Source: Bacteroidota bacterium
Lineage (GTDB): Bacteria > Bacteroidota > Kryptoniia > Kryptoniales > JAKASW01
Length of the DNA: 6,521 bases
Direction: 5' to 3'
NCBI GenBank assembly: GCA_021796055.1
Contig: JAJYOS010000386.1
Span: forward strand, 1-6,521
Shown here: positions 6,461 through 6,521 of the stretch, piece after piece
Layout: the number at the start of each line of letters is the position of its first letter
Numbering within the stretch: the first letter of the stretch is position 1
Notes under the pieces: generated by a model
The model's input: the letters and a program-made list of their open reading frames with translations, nothing else
Told to the model about the DNA's origin: nothing
The model's database searches: none
Position numbers and translations under genes: made by a program

Positions 6461-6521
6461 ATGCTCAAGTATTCCGTCTTGATTGCAGACGACGATGACT
6501 CTCAGCGAAACGTGCAGAAGC
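6461..6521 (+). CDS. Response regulator receiver domain, 5' fragment (cut by window end)
   Basis: Twenty codons are visible, beginning ATG one nt after the mnmA stop. The sequence MLKYSVLIADDDDSQRNVQK matches the start of a CheY-like receiver domain: a hydrophobic first beta strand (SVLIA) followed by the acidic cluster that binds Mg2+ near the phosphoacceptor aspartate. The phosphoacceptor and any output domain lie beyond the window, so the regulator class cannot be stated. No clear SD is present; the 1-nt gap suggests coupling to mnmA translation. Functional linkage to mnmA is not implied. Confidence 0.72.
   Translation, partial: MLKYSVLIADDDDSQRNVQK

Noticed and set aside
1..6521. Defence system, toxin-antitoxin pair, CRISPR array, prophage or transposon
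   Set aside because: No repeat-spacer structure, transposase, integrase, nuclease or paired small genes were found; all space is taken by recognised metabolic or regulatory genes.

Overview
The window is a dense bacterial stretch in which every gene lies on the + strand. It holds seven confidently recognised full-length genes and the first 20 codons of an eighth. Coding sequence fills nearly everything; the only gap of note is 63 nt before mnmA. No RNA genes, insertion sequences, CRISPR arrays or long repeats were seen. Composition is roughly half G+C by eye. Several genes have clear Shine-Dalgarno (SD) sequences, which argues against typical Bacteroidetes. The gene mix (AmmeMemoRadiSam set, DUF2520 protein, long-form RmlA, crotonase, Cys-type MnmA, response regulator) would fit an environmental bacterium, perhaps from the wider FCB group such as Ignavibacteria-like lineages. 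That placement is a low-confidence guess from gene content only.

Positions 48-2519 carry amrS, amrA and amrB, a compact AmmeMemoRadiSam set: a radical SAM enzyme, an AMMECR1-domain protein and a Memo-family protein. Consecutive genes overlap by 10 and 14 nt. Each protein keeps its family hallmarks, so the set looks intact. Its biochemical function is not established.

Positions 2516-4482 continue the same run through two ATGA (4-nt) overlaps. They encode a Rossmann-fold/DUF2520 protein of unknown substrate and a long-form glucose-1-phosphate thymidylyltransferase with a C-terminal left-handed beta-helix. After 18 nt and a good SD comes a crotonase-family enoyl-CoA hydratase with both catalytic glutamates (4501-5283). 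These six genes are probably one transcript, which makes the DUF2520 protein, and less strongly RmlA and the hydratase, candidates for a functional link with the Amr proteins.

Positions 5284-6521 may begin a second transcription unit. A short non-coding gap with a weak promoter-like element precedes mnmA (tRNA U34 2-thiolation). One nt after mnmA starts a response-regulator receiver domain cut by the window edge.

The part most likely to hold undescribed biology is the amrSAB-DUF2520 block. Everything from mnmA onward looks like ordinary housekeeping or regulation.
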